From Brasilonema sennae CENA114 (GTDB taxonomy: Bacteria; Cyanobacteriota; Cyanobacteriia; Cyanobacteriales; Nostocaceae), in contig NZ_CP030118.1 of NCBI RefSeq assembly GCF_006968745.1, positions 3,484,674-3,548,673 of the forward strand: a stretch of 64,000 nt of DNA. The letters run 5' to 3'. Below are positions 44,302 to 54,370 of this stretch, piece by piece. The translations under genes and the position numbers were made by a program. Every line of letters begins with the position of its first letter. Position 1 is the first letter of the stretch. The notes beneath the pieces are model-generated. The model did no database searches. It was not told the origin of the DNA and saw only the letters and a program-made list of their open reading frames with translations.

Positions 44302-45605
44302 AGTGAAATCACCACCTTAACTTGTAAATTGGTAAACTGAGCAGCTTTCTGGCTTGATGTGTGATCGAGTCGGATATGCACTTGGACAATTCGGGCGTCA
44401 ATATTGGTACTAGGATCGGTATTGACGACACTCTGCCGACGCACCTGTAAACCTATCCGCTCCACTTTTCCTTGTAATTCACCAGGTAGAGAATCGCTGA
44501 TGATCCGCACATCCTGCCCTATACGGATTTTGCTGATATCACTTTGGTAGACTTCCGCAACAGCATACATTTGGCTGGTTTGTCCAATCTCAACAATACC
44601 ATTACTCGACACCACTTCCCCTGCACGTGTGTGTATATCCAACACTTGACCATCTTGGGGTGTTCGCACGTAAGCTTGTTGCAAATCTTTTTGAGCTTGA
44701 TTGACTTGTGCGATCGCATCATCAACTTCTGCTTTTGCTGCTTCCACATCTACTGGACGCACTTCGGCTATTTTCTGGAGTGTGGCTTGAGCTTGGCTGA
44801 TTTGTTTACTAAGCGTTGTGTTAATGCGGGTGAGAACAGCTTGAGCCTCGCTGATTTGGCTGCTACTCGTACCATCAATACGGGTGAGTATTGCTCTAGC
44901 TTCTTTGAGTTGCAGTGTTGCAGTGTCTACACTCAGGAGCTTACTATCAAATGAAGACTTAGAAATTGCACCATTCGAGTAGAGTTGCTGATTACGGCTA
45001 TATTCGGCTTGAGCGTTGTTGAATTGGGCTTGCAATTTCTCAACAGTTGCTTGTTGCGCTATCTTATCGCCTTTGGACTGTGCTTTGAGTCGGGCGATCG
45101 CCTCCTGTTGTGCTGTCTTATCACCTTGCCACTGCGCTTTTAATTGGTCAACCGTAGCTCTTTGTGCTTCAATTTCACCGCGTTTTGCACCTGCTTGCAC
45201 CATAGCAAGGTTTGCCTGTTTCACTTTTACTTGTTGCTGTGCTTTGATAACAGCAGCTTGAAGACGATCTTTGCTGTCAAGAATAGCAATCACCTGACTT
45301 GCTTTAACTTCCTGCCCCTCCTTCACTAACAATTGCTCAACTCGATTTTGTTGACTAGATGTTGGTGCAGAAACTTTAATCACCTCTCCCTGTGGTTCTA
45401 GCCTTCCCAAAGCAACGACTTTTATAATTTTAGGAATGCTGGGGCGAGACTTTTGGATCTCATTAAACTTGTGTGACTGTAACTGCCAGAACCTGTATGT
45501 TGTCACACTTACAACAACAAATGTTATGACAGCTGCGAGTATTGTGAGTGGGCGACGGCTATGCTTAAAGGATGAGGAACCGCTAGCTGTTGCATGACGC
45601 ACCAT
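44298..45605 (-). CDS. devB: DevB-type membrane fusion protein (HlyD family)
   Basis: A 435-residue protein with an N-terminal membrane anchor (PLTILAAVITFVVVSVTTYR), a biotinyl-lipoyl-like half-motif (VKVSAPTSSQQNRVEQLLVK), a long Gln/Lys/Ala-rich coiled coil (about 110-280) and a second half-motif (VRTPQDGQVLDIHTRAGEVV) near the C-terminal beta-barrel. It bridges the DevC permease and an outer membrane TolC-like channel. ATG at 45605 is chosen because AGGAAG lies six bases upstream; a TTG at 45626 is an alternative. First gene of the devB-devC pair. Confidence 0.9.
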   Translation of the reverse strand: MVRHATASGSSSFKHSRRPLTILAAVITFVVVSVTTYRFWQLQSHKFNEIQKSRPSIPKIIKVVALGRLEPQGEVIKVSAPTSSQQNRVEQLLVKEGQEVKASQVIAILDSKDRLQAAVIKAQQQVKVKQANLAMVQAGAKRGEIEAQRATVDQLKAQWQGDKTAQQEAIARLKAQSKGDKIAQQATVEKLQAQFNNAQAEYSRNQQLYSNGAISKSSFDSKLLSVDTATLQLKEARAILTRIDGTSSSQISEAQAVLTRINTTLSKQISQAQATLQKIAEVRPVDVEAAKAEVDDAIAQVNQAQKDLQQAYVRTPQDGQVLDIHTRAGEVVSSNGIVEIGQTSQMYAVAEVYQSDISKIRIGQDVRIISDSLPGELQGKVERIGLQVRRQSVVNTDPSTNIDARIVQVHIRLDHTSSQKAAQFTNLQVKVVISL

Positions 45606-46072
45606 AAGGTACTTCCTGTGGGACAAAATAAACTAAATAGTTTAATTTCTTTTTCAAAACTAAACTGTATAGTACAAACTTTCAATAAGAACTATCTACA
45701 GCCACTTTCAAGACAAGGAAAGACTGTTTACTGCTCTCATACAGCAACTGATACTGGAAAAATATTATGCATCATTTAACCCGCAAAAAGCTCAATTCAT
45801 GGAAGGTGAGGCATCTGTTATCCTGCGTCACTTGGCATTGACAATTTTCTAGTGTATAAACATAGCGGAATTTCAGCACAATCAACTCCCTAAATCCTAT
45901 ATTCTTCGCTCACACTATGCGATAACGGGGTAATTCAACATTCAAAATTCTAAGTTTGAATTTGAGTAAATTTGAGCATGCTTCCTACGGAGGAAGTGTG
46001 AATTACGCTTAGCTTGTGCGTAACAACATAAAGAATACAAAAAGTAAAAAATCATACAAACAGGGGGATTTC
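45606..46072. other. Divergent intergenic region upstream of devB
   Basis: About 470 bp containing the devB promoter and that of a small exported protein. A CTTCCT/AGGAAG hairpin lies at 45981-45996. No other gene is seen. Confidence 0.45.
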
Positions 46073-46282
46073 ATGTTTCATCGCCAGATTATCTCGATGT
46101 GTTTACTTCTGTCAGGGATCCCCGTATTAGTTCAAACAGCTGATGCTCAGATTCCTCCGCTTCCATCTCTTCCGGTTCCATCACCCAGCGCTCGTGTCGC
46201 TAACTCCTACAACAATCCGCTTACTCCTCAGATACCTAACGTGGCGACGACGGATGAAGCGGGAAGCCCAAAAGACGAATAA
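46073..46282 (+). CDS. Small exported proline-rich protein
   Basis: A 69-residue protein starting MFHRQIISMCLLLSGIPVL; a signal peptide ends at TADAQ and the short mature part is rich in Pro and Ser (IPPLPSLPVPSPSARVANSY). ATG at 46073 follows a GGGGGAT ribosome-binding stretch by a few bases; an in-frame start at 46016 would destroy the signal peptide. I do not recognise the family. A second small gene 124 bp downstream begins with a very similar DNA sequence, suggesting duplication of the 5' end. Confidence 0.45.
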   Translation: MFHRQIISMCLLLSGIPVLVQTADAQIPPLPSLPVPSPSARVANSYNNPLTPQIPNVATTDEAGSPKDE

Positions 46283-46316
46283 GACCGTCCTTATGCTAGT
46301 TGGATTTAGGGGGAAG

Positions 46317-46368
46317 CCCCATCTTCAACCGTTCGCGCAGCGTGCCGTCAGGCATAGGTAAGATGGGG
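46317..46368. other. Inverted repeat between the two small genes
   Basis: A 9-bp perfect stem (CCCCATCTT at 46317-46325, AAGATGGGG at 46360-46368) encloses a 34-bp GC-rich loop. Confidence 0.6.
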
Positions 46369-46405
46369 TACTTCACGCACTCAACTACTAGAGAGTCTAA
46401 TTTCC

Positions 46406-46723
46406 ATGCTTCATCGCAAGATTTCGCCGCTTATGCTTGTGTCACCGTTCTCAGTACCAGCTACAACACTATCCACCTCTAAAAAAGGCAGTCCCCAGTC
46501 AGTTGACATGCCTCAGAGTATGGCTAGCGTCACAGACTTAGTGCTGCCTAACAACGATAAAGCCATAACACAAACCGAAGTTGAATTACTTATTACACAG
46601 GCGATTCGATACCACGAGTTTAGAACTACTGTCCACGCTATATTCATGATAGTTATAGTTTACACAGGTGGGTTTTCTTGTGCCTTATTCTTGTTTATAA
46701 ATCAGTGGACACCGCACCACTAA
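46406..46723 (+). CDS. Small membrane protein of unknown function
   Basis: A 105-residue protein. The C-terminal part ITQTEVELLITQAIRYHEFR, TTVHAIFMIVIVYTGGF and SCALFLFINQW shows a short helix with acid/base pattern followed by one membrane segment, as in several small cyanobacterial proteins of unknown role. The first 40 residues are Ser/Pro/Thr-rich and without clear pattern. The first 18 bases match those of the gene at 46073 except three. No ribosome-binding site is visible, so the start is uncertain. Confidence 0.45.
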   Translation: MLHRKISPLMLVSPFSVPATTLSTSKKGSPQSVDMPQSMASVTDLVLPNNDKAITQTEVELLITQAIRYHEFRTTVHAIFMIVIVYTGGFSCALFLFINQWTPHH

Positions 46724-46903
46724 TAGCGTTTCACTTTAAGGTTGATACAAATAGACAGCAGCGAGCAGAGGGAAAGAATAAAAGACCAATCATTTGTATC
46801 AGGCTTGATCGTGAATACGTTTCACTCGCAATGATCGTTTTACATTTAATTACGCCTACCTACTTAGCAATCGAGGTATAGCAATCCTAAATCATTGGTG
46901 AAC

Positions 46904-46938
46904 AAGAAAATTCCCGAGTTCTAAAAGAAGTCGGGAAT
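46904..46938 (-). terminator. Intrinsic terminator of pyrG
   Basis: On the minus strand ATTCCCGA pairs with TCGGGAAT (8-bp stem), followed by a T-rich TTTTCTT. It lies 74 bp after the pyrG stop codon. Confidence 0.65.
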
Positions 46939-47011
46939 CTGAGCATGTGCCACTTATACACAAAGCGCAAGCACTTTCACGCAAATCAAATAGACTTGCT
47001 ATAATGACTCT

Positions 47012-48673
<1,662 letters not shown>

Positions 48674-48716
48674 CTAGAAACACACCTCGCCATTGTGCCA
48701 CAGTCACCCCCTTCGA

Positions 48717-48783
48717 GAATTCAAAATTCAAAATTATAAATTTAAAATTATAAATTTATAATTTTAAATTTATTTTTGAATTC
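48717..48783. repeat. Long AT-rich palindrome between pyrG and the amidase gene
   Basis: A perfect 38-bp palindrome at 48736-48773, built only of A and T, sits within GAATTC-bounded outer arms (48717-48783). It separates two divergent genes, so it may influence both promoters or form a cruciform. Confidence 0.8.
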
Positions 48784-48850
48784 AACCCCCATACTTTTAG
48801 GGGGAGGTGCTTAACTCCGCTCTTGTTATCAATTATTCTTTTATTTTGAC

Positions 48851-50752
48851 GTGAGATCACTTTTAGGATTAATCTTATTAAGCTCTATAGTCACCCCCTC
48901 TATCGCTTTGGCTCAAGAACAATCCCTGAAGGTTGTTTTTCCGAAAACAAACTACCAGACTTCTGCACAGAAAATTTTCTTTCTTGGGACAGCACCAGCA
49001 AGTGGAGAGGTTCTGATCAATGATCAGCCAGTAACTCGTAGTAAGTCTGGTCATTTTGCCCCAAGTTTCCCCTTACAGTTGGGAGAAAATCTTTTTACTG
49101 TCCGCTACCAAAATCAACAAATCCAGATTCGGGTGACAAGAGTTTCTACTCAACCGGAAGTCCCACAGGGGTTAGGCTTTGCCAAAAATTCTCTCACACC
49201 AGCGGTGGATATAGCCAAACTTCCAGGAGAACAAATTTGTTTTAGTGCTATCGCCCCTTGGGCGACTCCCTCTGGGAGTCTCGCCGCACCGAATGCGACG
49301 ACTGTTTCTGTAAAATTGGGAAATCAAACTATTTCCCTTTTACCGCAACCTCAACAAGCACAACTACCAGCAAATTCTGCCGCCTTAACAGGGCAAAACC
49401 AACCCTCAACCCAGTCTAACGCGGGCAAGTATCAGGGTTGTGCGACAGTTCCTCAGTTTAATCCTTCACTGTATACCAACAACATTGTCTCTGCTGCTAT
49501 TGCCGAGAACCAGACCAAAAATATAGATTTGGGTAAACCAGAATTCCAACTCACCCTGAATGGTAAAACAATAACTCAACTAGGAACTGGAAAAATCAGC
49601 ATCCTCTCACCTGCACAGTTGGAAGTGGTGGAGATTATAGCAGATTCTGGAGTTGCGCGCACTGGTCCGAGTACAGATTATTCTAGACTAACACCTCTAC
49701 CCAAAGGCACACGAGCAGCAGTTACAGGACGTGAAGGTGAGTGGTTGCGTTTGGACTATGGTGCTTGGATCAATGGTAAGGAAACTCGTCCTTTACAAGG
49801 AGCAATTCCTCCACACAGTATCATCCGCAGTGTTGGCTATCGTAGACTTCCTAGTGTGACAGAAATGGTTTTCCCACTGCAAGTTCCTGTTCCAGTGAGT
49901 GTGCAGCAAGATGACCAAACTTTTACTCTCACTCTTCATAACACTACTGCTCAGACAGATATAATCCGCTTAGATGATGATCCTTTGATCTCTCGCTTAG
50001 ATTGGCAACAATTACCACCCACTGTCCCAGGCGGACAGCCAGGAGTACAGTACACATTTAACCTCAAAAAAGCTCAACAGTGGGGGTATAAGCTGAGGTA
50101 CGATAACACAAGTCTGGTGCTATCTTTACGTCACTCTCCTTTCATCTCCTCTGCTAATACTAGGGAAAGACGCGGGATGTTCGCCATACAAAAGCCGTTA
50201 TCTGGAATCAAGATTCTACTCGACCCAGGACATGGAGGAAAAGAATCTGGTGCATCGGGACCAACAGGTTATTTGGAAAAAGATGTGAATCTGGTGGTTT
50301 CTAAGTTAGTGCGCGATGAGTTGGTGAAGCGAGGGGCGAAAGTGGTGATGACACGGCAAGATGATAAGGAAGTATCGCTAAGCGATCGTGTGGCAATGAT
50401 CGATAAAGAAGAACCAGCGATCGCCATTTCTATACATTACAACTCCCTACCCGATGAAGGTGATGCTGAAAAAATTAAGGGAATGGGAGTCTTTTGGTAT
50501 CATCCCCAAGCTCACAGCTTTGCAGTCTTTATGCAAAAGTATATTGTTAGCAAATTAGGACGACCATCCTATGGGGTCTTTTGGGATAATTTAGCACTGA
50601 CACGTCCAGCAAGTGCACCTTCAGTTTTGCTGGAATTGGGTTTTATGAGTAATCCTAATGAATTTGAGTGGGTGACGAATGTTCAGGAACAAAAGAAGTT
50701 GGCAAAAGTCATAAGTGATGGAATTACTGAGTGGTTTCGTAGTGTCCGGTGA
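48851..50752 (+). CDS. N-acetylmuramoyl-L-alanine amidase (AmiC-type, zinc)
   Basis: A 633-residue exported enzyme. The signal peptide (MRSLLGLILLSSIVTP to IALAQ) is followed by beta-rich modules; an SH3-like region lies near 250-320 (DSGVARTGPSTDYSRLTPLP). The Amidase_3 domain covers about 450-630 with zinc ligands in LLDPGHGGKESGA (His), YLEKDVNLVV (Glu) and ISIHYNS (His) and the catalytic Glu in LLELGFMSNP. It cleaves the stem peptide from the glycan in daughter-cell separation or septal junction formation. The start is GTG at 48851 without a clear ribosome-binding site. A palindromic repeat is inserted in frame near residue 138. Confidence 0.93.
   Translation: MRSLLGLILLSSIVTPSIALAQEQSLKVVFPKTNYQTSAQKIFFLGTAPASGEVLINDQPVTRSKSGHFAPSFPLQLGENLFTVRYQNQQIQIRVTRVSTQPEVPQGLGFAKNSLTPAVDIAKLPGEQICFSAIAPWATPSGSLAAPNATTVSVKLGNQTISLLPQPQQAQLPANSAALTGQNQPSTQSNAGKYQGCATVPQFNPSLYTNNIVSAAIAENQTKNIDLGKPEFQLTLNGKTITQLGTGKISILSPAQLEVVEIIADSGVARTGPSTDYSRLTPLPKGTRAAVTGREGEWLRLDYGAWINGKETRPLQGAIPPHSIIRSVGYRRLPSVTEMVFPLQVPVPVSVQQDDQTFTLTLHNTTAQTDIIRLDDDPLISRLDWQQLPPTVPGGQPGVQYTFNLKKAQQWGYKLRYDNTSLVLSLRHSPFISSANTRERRGMFAIQKPLSGIKILLDPGHGGKESGASGPTGYLEKDVNLVVSKLVRDELVKRGAKVVMTRQDDKEVSLSDRVAMIDKEEPAIAISIHYNSLPDEGDAEKIKGMGVFWYHPQAHSFAVFMQKYIVSKLGRPSYGVFWDNLALTRPASAPSVLLELGFMSNPNEFEWVTNVQEQKKLAKVISDGITEWFRSVR
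49257..49288. repeat. Intragenic palindromic repeat in the amidase gene
   Basis: A hairpin with arms GGCGACTCCC and GGGAGTCTCGCC and a TCT loop, read through in frame to encode WATPSGSLAAP. The same type of repeat is common between genes of filamentous cyanobacteria. Confidence 0.65.
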
Positions 50753-50764
50753 TGCTTCGGCTAA

Positions 50765-50868
50765 ATACAGCAGATTTAAAGTTCGTGAGGTACAAAAATA
50801 CCCCATCCGCCCTATCGCGCGTGAGGGTTAGGCAGGGGTGTACTTTACTTACTAGCAAATTGCTGTAT
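50765..50868. repeat. MITE-like element with imperfect terminal repeats
   Basis: About 104 bp between AATACAGCAGATTT (50764-50777) and AAATTGCTGTAT (50857-50868). The inner arms TACAAAAATACCCC and CAGGGGTGTAC also pair. No coding capacity. The following 50869-51362 region holds only a CACACAACA-A-TGTTGTGTG palindrome at 50955-50973 and AT-rich upstream DNA of the next gene. Confidence 0.5.
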
Positions 50869-51362
50869 GTAGAACGTTCAATAACAGGGTTGTTATTGGT
50901 TATTTATGATTTAATACTGATGACAGTCTGAGAGTAGTATTCAATTAGATAGAACACACAACAATGTTGTGTGGCTATTATGTGATTTGTAATTTATACA
51001 AATCATACGTTGTGTCATAAAATATGCAAGGTAGACGTGCATGCTCTTAGTTCTTAAAGTTTTCTTATACCAAAGTTTCAGTTATTATTTAAATGATTTT
51101 TGGAATTAAGAAGCCACAATGTAGGTAAAATAATCATTTGTGACACTATACTTGGTATTGTCTTCTTCTTTTTTGATGTAATTGATCATACGTAATTTAA
51201 TTTTATAGTAAAGTCAGTTGACTATCATTCGTATTAGTTTATACAATATTTTAGCAAATCAAATTGCTAGATCAGTAGCATCTACAACATAGGTAGTTTA
51301 TATCACTATGTATTCCACTCACATCTTTCTCAAAATACTTTTTTCTTAACAAAGGATGAGCC

Positions 51363-53210
51363 ATGGTACAGACTTTAAACGTTTCTGGAACAACCAACTA
51401 TACGGCTGCCGCTACTCCCCAAATTGTTGCCGCCAATTTAACTATTTCTGACCCCGCCGATAATGGCAATTTAAATGGTGTATCGGTCATTATCAACTCT
51501 AACTTCAACAAAGATCAAGACCAGCTTGGGATTAACGGACAGAACGGTACTAATGGCACTATCAATGGTCTGAACTGGAACTACAACACAACAACAGGGA
51601 TTCTAAGCATAACTGGTACAGCTTCCAACCAAGCTTACCAGGATGCGCTACGCCAAGTTACTTACAGTAATAACAGTCAGACCCCCACTACAACACCGCG
51701 TAGCATTGAATTTAGTTTGGGAACAACCTTAGGAAGTGCAGACAACAACCACTTCTACGAGTTTGTCTCTGCTCCCAAAATTACTTGGACGGAAGCTCAG
51801 TCTGTAGCTGCTAGTCGTGAATACTTGGGACTCAAAGGTTACCTAGCAACTATCACCTCTGACAAAGAACAAAACTTCATTCAAGGCAAACTTCAAGGAA
51901 ACGGCTGGACAGGAGGCAGTGATGGTGCCGTTGAGGGAGACTGGCGTTGGGTGACAGGACCAGAGACTGGAACAGCGTTTTGGATTGGAGATGCAACTGG
52001 TAATCCAGTTAATGGTCAATATAGCAACTGGGCACCTGGTGAACCGAACAACCTTTTTGGCAGCGAAAAATACGCCCACCTTATTGGTAACTCCGCCATT
52101 GGTCAAACTCTAATAGGTAAATGGAATGACCTTTCCGACAACGTGGAAACTGGAGAGTACATACCTCAGGGTTATATCGTAGAGTATGGTGGCTTACCAG
52201 GCGATCCAACTGTACAACTGACCGGTAGCGTCACAGTTAATGTGACTGGAAATGCTTCAGCTAATGTGAAAAATCCCGCTAAATTTGATTTCACTGGAGA
52301 CGGCAAACCAGACATTCTGTGGCGGAACTATAAAACTGATGAGACTGCTATTTGGGAACTTGATGGTACCACATTAAAACAGGCGTACTCACTTCCAAAA
52401 ACTCTAAATCCTGACTGGAAAATCCAAGGTCAGGCAGATTTTACAGGGGATGGCAAAACAGACGTCGTGTGGCGCAACTATGCTACTGGTGAGACTGGTT
52501 TCTGGCAAATGAATGGCAGCACCTTGGAAAAGGCAATCATAAGTACCCCAGTTGCTGATCTTAATTGGGAAATTAAAGGTGTATCAGACTTTACTGGTGA
52601 TGGTAAACAAGATCTCTTGTGGCGCAATAAAAAAACAGGTGAAAATGGCATCTGGGAAATGGATGGCACCACTCTAAAAAAATCTACCTTGCTGACTTCA
52701 GCAGATATTTCCTGGGAAATCAAAGGTCTAGCAGACTTTACAGGTGACGGCAAAGACGAAATTCTCTGGCGCAATAAGACTACAGGCGAGAATGCAATCT
52801 GGCAGTTGGATGGTACTAGTCTAAAACAGTCTACACCACTGAGTGCATATGCAGGAGATACTTCTTGGGATATTGCCGGTCAGGCAGACTTTACAGGTGA
52901 TGGTAAGGTTGACATTCTCTGGCGTAACTACCGCACAGGTGACAACGCTATTTTGCCGATGGATGGTACAAATCCACAACAAGCGATCGCGCTCAACAAA
53001 CTAGATATTGGTTGGCAAGTCGCAGGGCTGGCAAACTTTACAAACGATGGTAACGTAGACATTCTCTGGCGCAACTCTGGTACTGACGAAACTGCTATTT
53101 GGCAGATGAATGGTACTAACTTAGCACAGGCGAGCGCACTCCCCAAAACTGGTGGTAATGCCTGGGAAATCATCTCCCCAACTTCCTTCCCAGCTGGAAC
53201 GGTTGGATAA
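51363..53210 (+). CDS. C-type lectin domain and FG-GAP/VCBS repeat protein
   Basis: A 615-residue protein without signal peptide. The N-terminal 120 residues form a beta-rich domain (ANLTISDPADNGNLNGVSV) as in secreted calcium-binding cyanobacterial proteins. A C-type lectin fold follows (about 137-275: TWTEAQSVAASREYLGLKG, WTGGSDGAVEGDWRWVTG, YSNWAPGEPNN, GKWNDLSD). Six FG-GAP/VCBS-like repeats of about 50 residues begin near 308, 358, 408, 457, 508 and 557, each with a DFTGDGKxDILWRN calcium-binding loop; the last is NFTNDGN. The missing signal suggests type I secretion, though no Ca-binding RTX tail is seen. Probably a surface carbohydrate binder. Confidence 0.85.
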   Translation: MVQTLNVSGTTNYTAAATPQIVAANLTISDPADNGNLNGVSVIINSNFNKDQDQLGINGQNGTNGTINGLNWNYNTTTGILSITGTASNQAYQDALRQVTYSNNSQTPTTTPRSIEFSLGTTLGSADNNHFYEFVSAPKITWTEAQSVAASREYLGLKGYLATITSDKEQNFIQGKLQGNGWTGGSDGAVEGDWRWVTGPETGTAFWIGDATGNPVNGQYSNWAPGEPNNLFGSEKYAHLIGNSAIGQTLIGKWNDLSDNVETGEYIPQGYIVEYGGLPGDPTVQLTGSVTVNVTGNASANVKNPAKFDFTGDGKPDILWRNYKTDETAIWELDGTTLKQAYSLPKTLNPDWKIQGQADFTGDGKTDVVWRNYATGETGFWQMNGSTLEKAIISTPVADLNWEIKGVSDFTGDGKQDLLWRNKKTGENGIWEMDGTTLKKSTLLTSADISWEIKGLADFTGDGKDEILWRNKTTGENAIWQLDGTSLKQSTPLSAYAGDTSWDIAGQADFTGDGKVDILWRNYRTGDNAILPMDGTNPQQAIALNKLDIGWQVAGLANFTNDGNVDILWRNSGTDETAIWQMNGTNLAQASALPKTGGNAWEIISPTSFPAGTVG

Positions 53211-53406
53211 GAGCCATAAACTTGAGCCACTGCGTTCGTTACCGGGGTTCCCAAGGACAGTGCAAGTGGCGTATCGCGCAGGGCTTTGGCGTGAATGCTT
53301 TCCGAGGGCTAACCGCTCCCATGCTCCCTATGAAGAAAGAAGTAATGTCTAGACTTGTCTAGGTTTTATATAGCAGTAGATTGACTGTGTGATTCAATTC
53401 GTTTGC

Positions 53407-53441
53407 AGGCGTGGTAAATGTGGTAAGCGTTTACCACGCCT
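53407..53441. other. Strong hairpin downstream of the lectin gene
   Basis: A perfect 12-bp stem (AGGCGTGGTAAA/TTTACCACGCCT) with an 11-base loop. A TTTACCACGCC relative occurs at about 9857. No T-run follows. Confidence 0.7.
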
Positions 53442-53457
53442 ACGAGTTTTTATCAGT

Positions 53458-53655
53458 TATAGCAGGGAACGCTTAACAGGGAACACTTCGACTCTGAGTC
53501 CTATGTCCTCCGGACACGCTTCGCGAACGGACTGCGCTTGCGCTTACGACAAAGCTCACGGTGGCGCAGTGCATCGCTCTTAACAGACTTGAAAGTCTTT
53601 TGGTGACCGTGTTTTCTCATTAGTTGGTGTCCTAATCTACCTGATGACTGCTATA
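53458..53655. repeat. Dispersed MITE-like repeat, copy B (interrupted)
   Basis: Bounded by TATAGCAG and CTGCTATA. The left GAACGCTTAACAG and the right 75-bp block match copy A at 15982-16079; between them about 105 bp of GC-rich palindromic DNA (CTCCGGACACGCTTCGCGAAC and similar, about 53478-53580) is inserted. Confidence 0.6.
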
Positions 53656-53769
53656 TCAGTTTTTACTGTTCACCGTTCACTGATTGAAAATCCCCGTATG
53701 TAACCTGTTAACTGATAACTATTCAGTGTTCACTGTTTGAATTTTGAACAAATTCGCTTGCTCTGAGGC

Positions 53770-54309
53770 TCAAAACTTCTCATGAATTGGTACTCGCCGC
53801 CACTCGTGCAATATTGGCATAGTAAATAAACCCCATGCCAAACCAGTGATCAACCCAAAAGGTGTAACAACGTAATTATGAAAATTCCACCAACCCAAAA
53901 CCTCTGCTGCCAATTCCAGTGGATAAGCCATCATTAACACACTAGCAAGCGCCGCACCACTCCAACCATACTGACTTAACCAGTAAAAACCTTTGCCACC
54001 TGTAACTCCATATAACAGACGCGTTATCAACAACCCTGTCACAGTACCGTAACAACGCATACACACAGCCATAATATACGGTGGTGACAATGCTACGCCC
54101 ATATCCGGCTGCGGACAAACATGAACGCCCATAAAATAAATAATATTTGCAATTACGGGTAATATCGGCAACCCAGACGCAGCAAGAAATGGAGCTACAA
54201 GTGGTCCTACCACCATCCCAGCCAATAAAAAATCAGCGATTGCACTCACCCAACGAATTTGAAAATGCTGAGTAGAAGAACTTTTTTTAAAAACTAATCC
54301 TGGCAACAT
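53770..54309 (-). CDS. DUF2085 membrane protein
   Basis: A 179-residue membrane protein. Several helices surround the conserved block VHVCPQPDMG followed by MAVCMRCYGTVTGLL, the Cys-rich signature of DUF2085. Function unknown; the paired Cys may bind metal or form disulfides. ATG at 54309 is chosen; a GTG at 54354 would start inside a GGTGGG/CCCACC hairpin (54333-54355). It lies 62 bp after agrE on the same strand and is probably co-transcribed with it. Confidence 0.85.
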   Translation of the reverse strand: MLPGLVFKKSSSTQHFQIRWVSAIADFLLAGMVVGPLVAPFLAASGLPILPVIANIIYFMGVHVCPQPDMGVALSPPYIMAVCMRCYGTVTGLLITRLLYGVTGGKGFYWLSQYGWSGAALASVLMMAYPLELAAEVLGWWNFHNYVVTPFGLITGLAWGLFTMPILHEWRRVPIHEKF

Positions 54310-54370
54310 TTCTTTCTCTTTCGTTTTTATAAGGTGGGGAGCATTGCTACCCACCCTACTTTCTACTTTC

